A DNA stretch of 64,000 nucleotides. Source: Xanthomonas bonasiae. GTDB lineage: Bacteria > Pseudomonadota > Gammaproteobacteria > Xanthomonadales > Xanthomonadaceae. The stretch covers positions 29,190 to 93,189 of the forward strand of contig NZ_JAFIWB010000025.1 in NCBI RefSeq assembly GCF_017163705.1. Direction: 5' to 3'. The notes below the pieces were generated by a model. It was not told the origin of the DNA. It worked only from the letters and a program-made list of their open reading frames with translations, and did no database searches. This document shows, piece after piece, positions 61,586-64,000 of the stretch (positions within the stretch are counted from its first letter, which is position 1; each line of letters starts with the position of its first letter). The position numbers and the translations under genes were made by a program.

Positions 61586-62187
61586 GCCAGCCACTCCTCG
61601 ACCTTCTTGACCGCATCGGCGGTGATCACGACCGTATCGGCCCCGACCAGCGACACCGGATCCAGGCCCTGCACGTCACGCACTTCCACGTAGGGAAGGT
61701 TGCGCGCCGACAGGTACAGATGCTCGGACGCCTCTTCGGTCACGATCAGCGGGCGCTTGCCCACTTCCAGACCCTTCAGCTTCTCGATCAGATCCTTGGT
61801 CTTGCTGGCCTCGACGTCGAACGCGTCGACGACCATCAAGCGACCCTGGCGGTTGAGCTCCGAAAGGATCGCGCAGATCGCGGCGCGATACATCTTGCGG
61901 TTCACCTTCTGCTCGAAGCTGCGCGGCTTGGCCGCGAAGGTCACGCCGCCGCCAACGAAGATCGGAGCGGTCAGCGCGCCGTGGCGTGCGCCACCGCCCT
62001 TCTGCTTCTTCGACTTCTTGGTGGTACCGTTGACTTCCGAACGCGTCTTCTGCGCCTTGGTGCCGGCGCGGCCGGCGTTGCGATAGGCGACGACGACCTG
62101 GTGAACCAGATCCTCGCTGAAATCGCGACCGAACACGGCGTCGGAGACCGAGACCTTGTTGTTGCTACCCGTGATAACGAGTTCCAT
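61582..62187 (-). CDS. rplD: 50S ribosomal protein L4
   Basis: A 201-residue protein with a loop reaching the tunnel. [40 protein letters not shown] and [20 protein letters not shown] are diagnostic. In E. coli, L4 represses the S10 operon through the rpsJ leader. Confidence 0.97.
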   Translation of the reverse strand: MELVITGSNNKVSVSDAVFGRDFSEDLVHQVVVAYRNAGRAGTKAQKTRSEVNGTTKKSKKQKGGGARHGALTAPIFVGGGVTFAAKPRSFEQKVNRKMYRAAICAILSELNRQGRLMVVDAFDVEASKTKDLIEKLKGLEVGKRPLIVTEEASEHLYLSARNLPYVEVRDVQGLDPVSLVGADTVVITADAVKKVEEWLA

Positions 62188-62199
62188 CGTCATCTCTCC

Positions 62200-62850
62200 T
62201 TATGCCTTGCTAGCCGGACGCACGATCACGTCGCCACCGGCAGCGCCAGGCACAGCGCCGCGAATGGCGATGAGGCCACGCTCGACGTCGACCTTGACCA
62301 CTTCCAGATTCTGCGTGCTCTGCTGCACCGCGCCCATGTGGCCGGACATCTTCTTGCCCGGGAAAACGCGACCCGGGGTCTGGCGCTGACCCAGCGAACC
62401 CGGCGCGCGATGCGACAGCGAGTTACCGTGGGTGGCATCGCCCATGCGGAAGTTGTACCGCTTGATGGTGCCCTGGAAACCCTTGCCCTTGGTAACGCCC
62501 TGGACGTCGACCTTCTGGCCGACCTCGAAGATGTCCGCCTTGATCTCGCCGCCGATGGCGTAATCGCCCAGCTGCGCGTCTTCAACGCGGAACTCCCACA
62601 GGCCGCGACCGGCTTCGACCTTCGCCTTGGCGTAGTGGCCGGAGGCAGGCTTGTTGACCAGCGCGGCGCGACGGGCGCCCACGGTGATCTGCACGGCGCT
62701 GTAGCCGTCGCTTTCGACGGTCTTGAGCTGGGTGATGCGGTTCGGGGTCGCTTCGATCAGGGTGACCGGGATGGAGCGGCCGTCTTCGGTGAAGACGCGG
62801 CTCATGCCGGCCTTGCGGCCCACGAAGCCCAACGAATATTTCTTCGTCAT
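62200..62850 (-). CDS. rplC: 50S ribosomal protein L3
   Basis: A 216-residue protein near the peptidyl-transferase centre. [40 protein letters not shown] and [20 protein letters not shown] are diagnostic; the last includes the glutamine methylated by PrmB. Confidence 0.97.
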   Translation of the reverse strand: MTKKYSLGFVGRKAGMSRVFTEDGRSIPVTLIEATPNRITQLKTVESDGYSAVQITVGARRAALVNKPASGHYAKAKVEAGRGLWEFRVEDAQLGDYAIGGEIKADIFEVGQKVDVQGVTKGKGFQGTIKRYNFRMGDATHGNSLSHRAPGSLGQRQTPGRVFPGKKMSGHMGAVQQSTQNLEVVKVDVERGLIAIRGAVPGAAGGDVIVRPASKA

Positions 62851-62861
62851 GGTCGTAGTCC

Positions 62862-63197
62862 TCAGGTCAACTTGATCTGGACATCGACGCCCGCCGCGAG
62901 CTCGAGCTTCATCAGCGCGTCCACGGTCTTGTCGTTAGGGCCGATGATGTCGAGCACGCGCTTGTGCGTGCGGGTCTCGTACTGGTCGCGCGCGTCCTTG
63001 TCGACGTGCGGAGAAACGAGAATGGTGTAGCGTTCGATCTTGGTCGGCAGCGGGATCGGGCCGCGCACTTGCGCGCCGGTCCGCTTGGCCGTCTCAACGA
63101 TCTCGCTGGCCGAACGGTCGATCAGACGATGATCGAACGCCTTCAGCCGAATCCGGATCTTCTGATCCGCTTTCTGACCGGTCTTTTGCTCCGCCAT
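62862..63197 (-). CDS. rpsJ: 30S ribosomal protein S10
   Basis: A 111-residue protein, also the antitermination factor Nus[41 protein letters not shown] and [20 protein letters not shown] are conserved. The N terminus [12 protein letters not shown] is about eight residues longer than the usual 103-residue Xanthomonas form. AAGGAACCC precedes the ATG. Confidence 0.96.
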   Translation of the reverse strand: MAEQKTGQKADQKIRIRLKAFDHRLIDRSASEIVETAKRTGAQVRGPIPLPTKIERYTILVSPHVDKDARDQYETRTHKRVLDIIGPNDKTVDALMKLELAAGVDVQIKLT

Positions 63198-63358
63198 GGC
63201 GGTGGGTTCCTTCGTTAAAAGAGCGACGGGCAAGGCCTCTGGGATACCTGCCCCGATTATTTCCTGACGTCGTATACCGCCGAGCATCCAGCTGGCGAGG
63301 GCCATTCCTCCGCCCAAAAACTGAGGCAGACCAGTTACCCGGCCTGCCCAGACGGAAA

Positions 63359-63387
63359 AGTATAATGCGCAGATAAAACAACGTCAA
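63359..63387 (-). promoter_or_regulatory. Sigma70 promoter of the rpsJ (S10) operon
   Basis: On the minus strand TTGACG (63387-63382) and TATACT (63364-63359) are separated by exactly 17 bases, in an AT-rich stretch (TTGTTTTATC). Five of six bases match each consensus. Transcription would begin near 63352, giving a leader of about 155 bases. Confidence 0.85.
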
Positions 63388-63579
63388 CAGCGCAAGGCCG
63401 TTGATTGCTTCATGCAGCGCGACCTTCCCGGTCTGGCGAACACGAGGGGCATCCTGCCTCTCTTTTCGCGGTGTATCCGGCACCCTACCCAGGAATGCCG
63501 AGCCGCGCATTATAGCGGCTGTTTCACCCGCCCGCAACATGTCGCGGCAAGAATTTCATGGCGCCCTTCTCTCCCACAA

Positions 63580-63613
63580 AACGACGAAGGGCCGGCTTGC
63601 GCCGACCCTTCGT
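63580..63613 (-). terminator. Intrinsic terminator of tuf
   Basis: On the minus strand ACGAAGGGTCGGC / GCCGGCCCTTCGT (63613-63601 with 63596-63584; one G-T pair), loop GCAA, is followed after CG by TTTT. It lies about 70 bases after the tuf stop. Confidence 0.8.
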
Positions 63614-63685
63614 TGAACCGCCAGCCGAAGCCGTGGTCGCCACCGGTCGGACGGCCCCTGAAAGGGCCGCCGACATGGGCGGGCA

Positions 63686-64000
63686 TTACTTGATGATCTT
63701 GGCCACCACGCCGGCGCCGACGGTACGGCCGCCTTCGCGGATCGCGAAACGCAGGCCTTCGTCCATCGCCACCGGGTTGATCAGCGTGACCACCATCTTC
63801 ACGTTGTCGCCCGGCATCACCATCTCCACGCCTTCCGGCAGCTCGCAGGCGCCGGTGATGTCGGTGGTGCGGAAGTAGAACTGCGGACGGTAGCCCTTGA
63901 AGAACGGGGTGTGACGGCCGCCCTCGTCCTTCGACAGCACGTAGACCTCGGCCTCGAACTCGGTGTGCGGCTTGATCGAACCCGGCTTGCACAGCACCTG
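63686..64000 (-). CDS. tuf: Elongation factor Tu, C-terminal part
   Basis: The frame enters from the right edge and encodes the last 104 residues of EF-Tu, including the third domain: [60 protein letters not shown] and the end [22 protein letters not shown]-Tu delivers aminoacyl-tRNA to the ribosome. It sits directly upstream of the S10 operon, as expected for the str operon end. Confidence 0.97.
   Translation of the reverse strand, partial: QVLCKPGSIKPHTEFEAEVYVLSKDEGGRHTPFFKGYRPQFYFRTTDITGACELPEGVEMVMPGDNVKMVVTLINPVAMDEGLRFAIREGGRTVGAGVVAKIIK

Larger units (their letters stand above)
63198..63685 (-). other. Region between tuf and rpsJ: leader, promoter, tuf terminator
   Basis: No gene is present. 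From the tuf side it holds the tuf terminator (63580-63613), the rpsJ promoter (63359-63387) and an about 155-base transcribed leader before rpsJ. By analogy with E. coli that leader may carry the L4 autoregulation site; I cannot confirm its fold. Confidence 0.6.

Noticed and set aside
48683..63100. Long plus-strand frames antisense to ribosomal genes
   Set aside because: They mirror codon bias of the real minus-strand genes and contain no known domains or plausible starts.

Overview
The window is high-GC chromosomal DNA from a gammaproteobacterium of the Xanthomonadaceae, most likely Xanthomonas or a near relative. This rests on ribosomal proteins that read as Xanthomonas-type, two TonB-dependent receptors, a class II (plant-type) DAHP synthase, and GTAG-type REP hairpins built on GGAGCGGCTTCAGCCGC. 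I identify the genus by recognising protein families, not by a search. I see no rRNA, tRNA, CRISPR array, insertion sequence, phage gene or replication origin.

Left third (1-18622). The window opens with the start of a TorF-type porin. A sulfate uptake operon follows on the minus strand (sbp-cysU-cysW-cysA). Then come kbl, a small HNH protein overlapping a pseudouridine synthase gene tail to tail, a secreted small protein, and an OmpA-type protein with its own terminator. A LysR regulator stands divergent from a plus-strand run: MFS exporter, GDSL hydrolase, aldo/keto reductase and quinone-oxidoreductase-like enzyme. Next are a frameshifted secreted FG-GAP repeat protein and a FadH-type dienoyl-CoA reductase.

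Middle (18629-47925). The most distinctive accessory group is at 19137-26433: an MFS transporter, a ROK regulator on the opposite strand, a TonB receptor and two exported glycerophosphodiester phosphodiesterases. It looks like a scavenging locus for phosphodiester compounds. After it come a large unknown membrane-anchored protein, a SleB-like hydrolase, a glutathione S-transferase, prpE with a small partner gene, an S9 peptidase of the glutamyl-endopeptidase type, malate dehydrogenase, a small redox protein, cyclophilin, bipA/typA, a DUF2127 membrane protein, a lipoprotein amidase, an MscS channel and DAHP synthase. A GGDEF-domain relic lies between the MscS and DAHP synthase genes. A second TonB receptor has a Zur-box-like palindrome 37 bases before its start codon, suggesting zinc control.

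Right part (47970-64000). After dsbB comes the S10-spc-alpha ribosomal superoperon on the minus strand, from the 3' end of tuf through rpsJ to rplQ. A strong promoter precedes rpsJ. A U-tailed terminator hairpin followed by a TATAAT hexamer lies between rpsN and rpsH, so the cluster may be split into transcription units. Long structured spacers precede rpsM (rpmJ is absent there) and separate rpoA from rplQ. Most of the window is housekeeping. I find no convincing complete new system; the best leads are the phosphodiesterase/TonB locus, the Zur-like site, the terminator/promoter inside the spc cluster and a few unknown secreted proteins.
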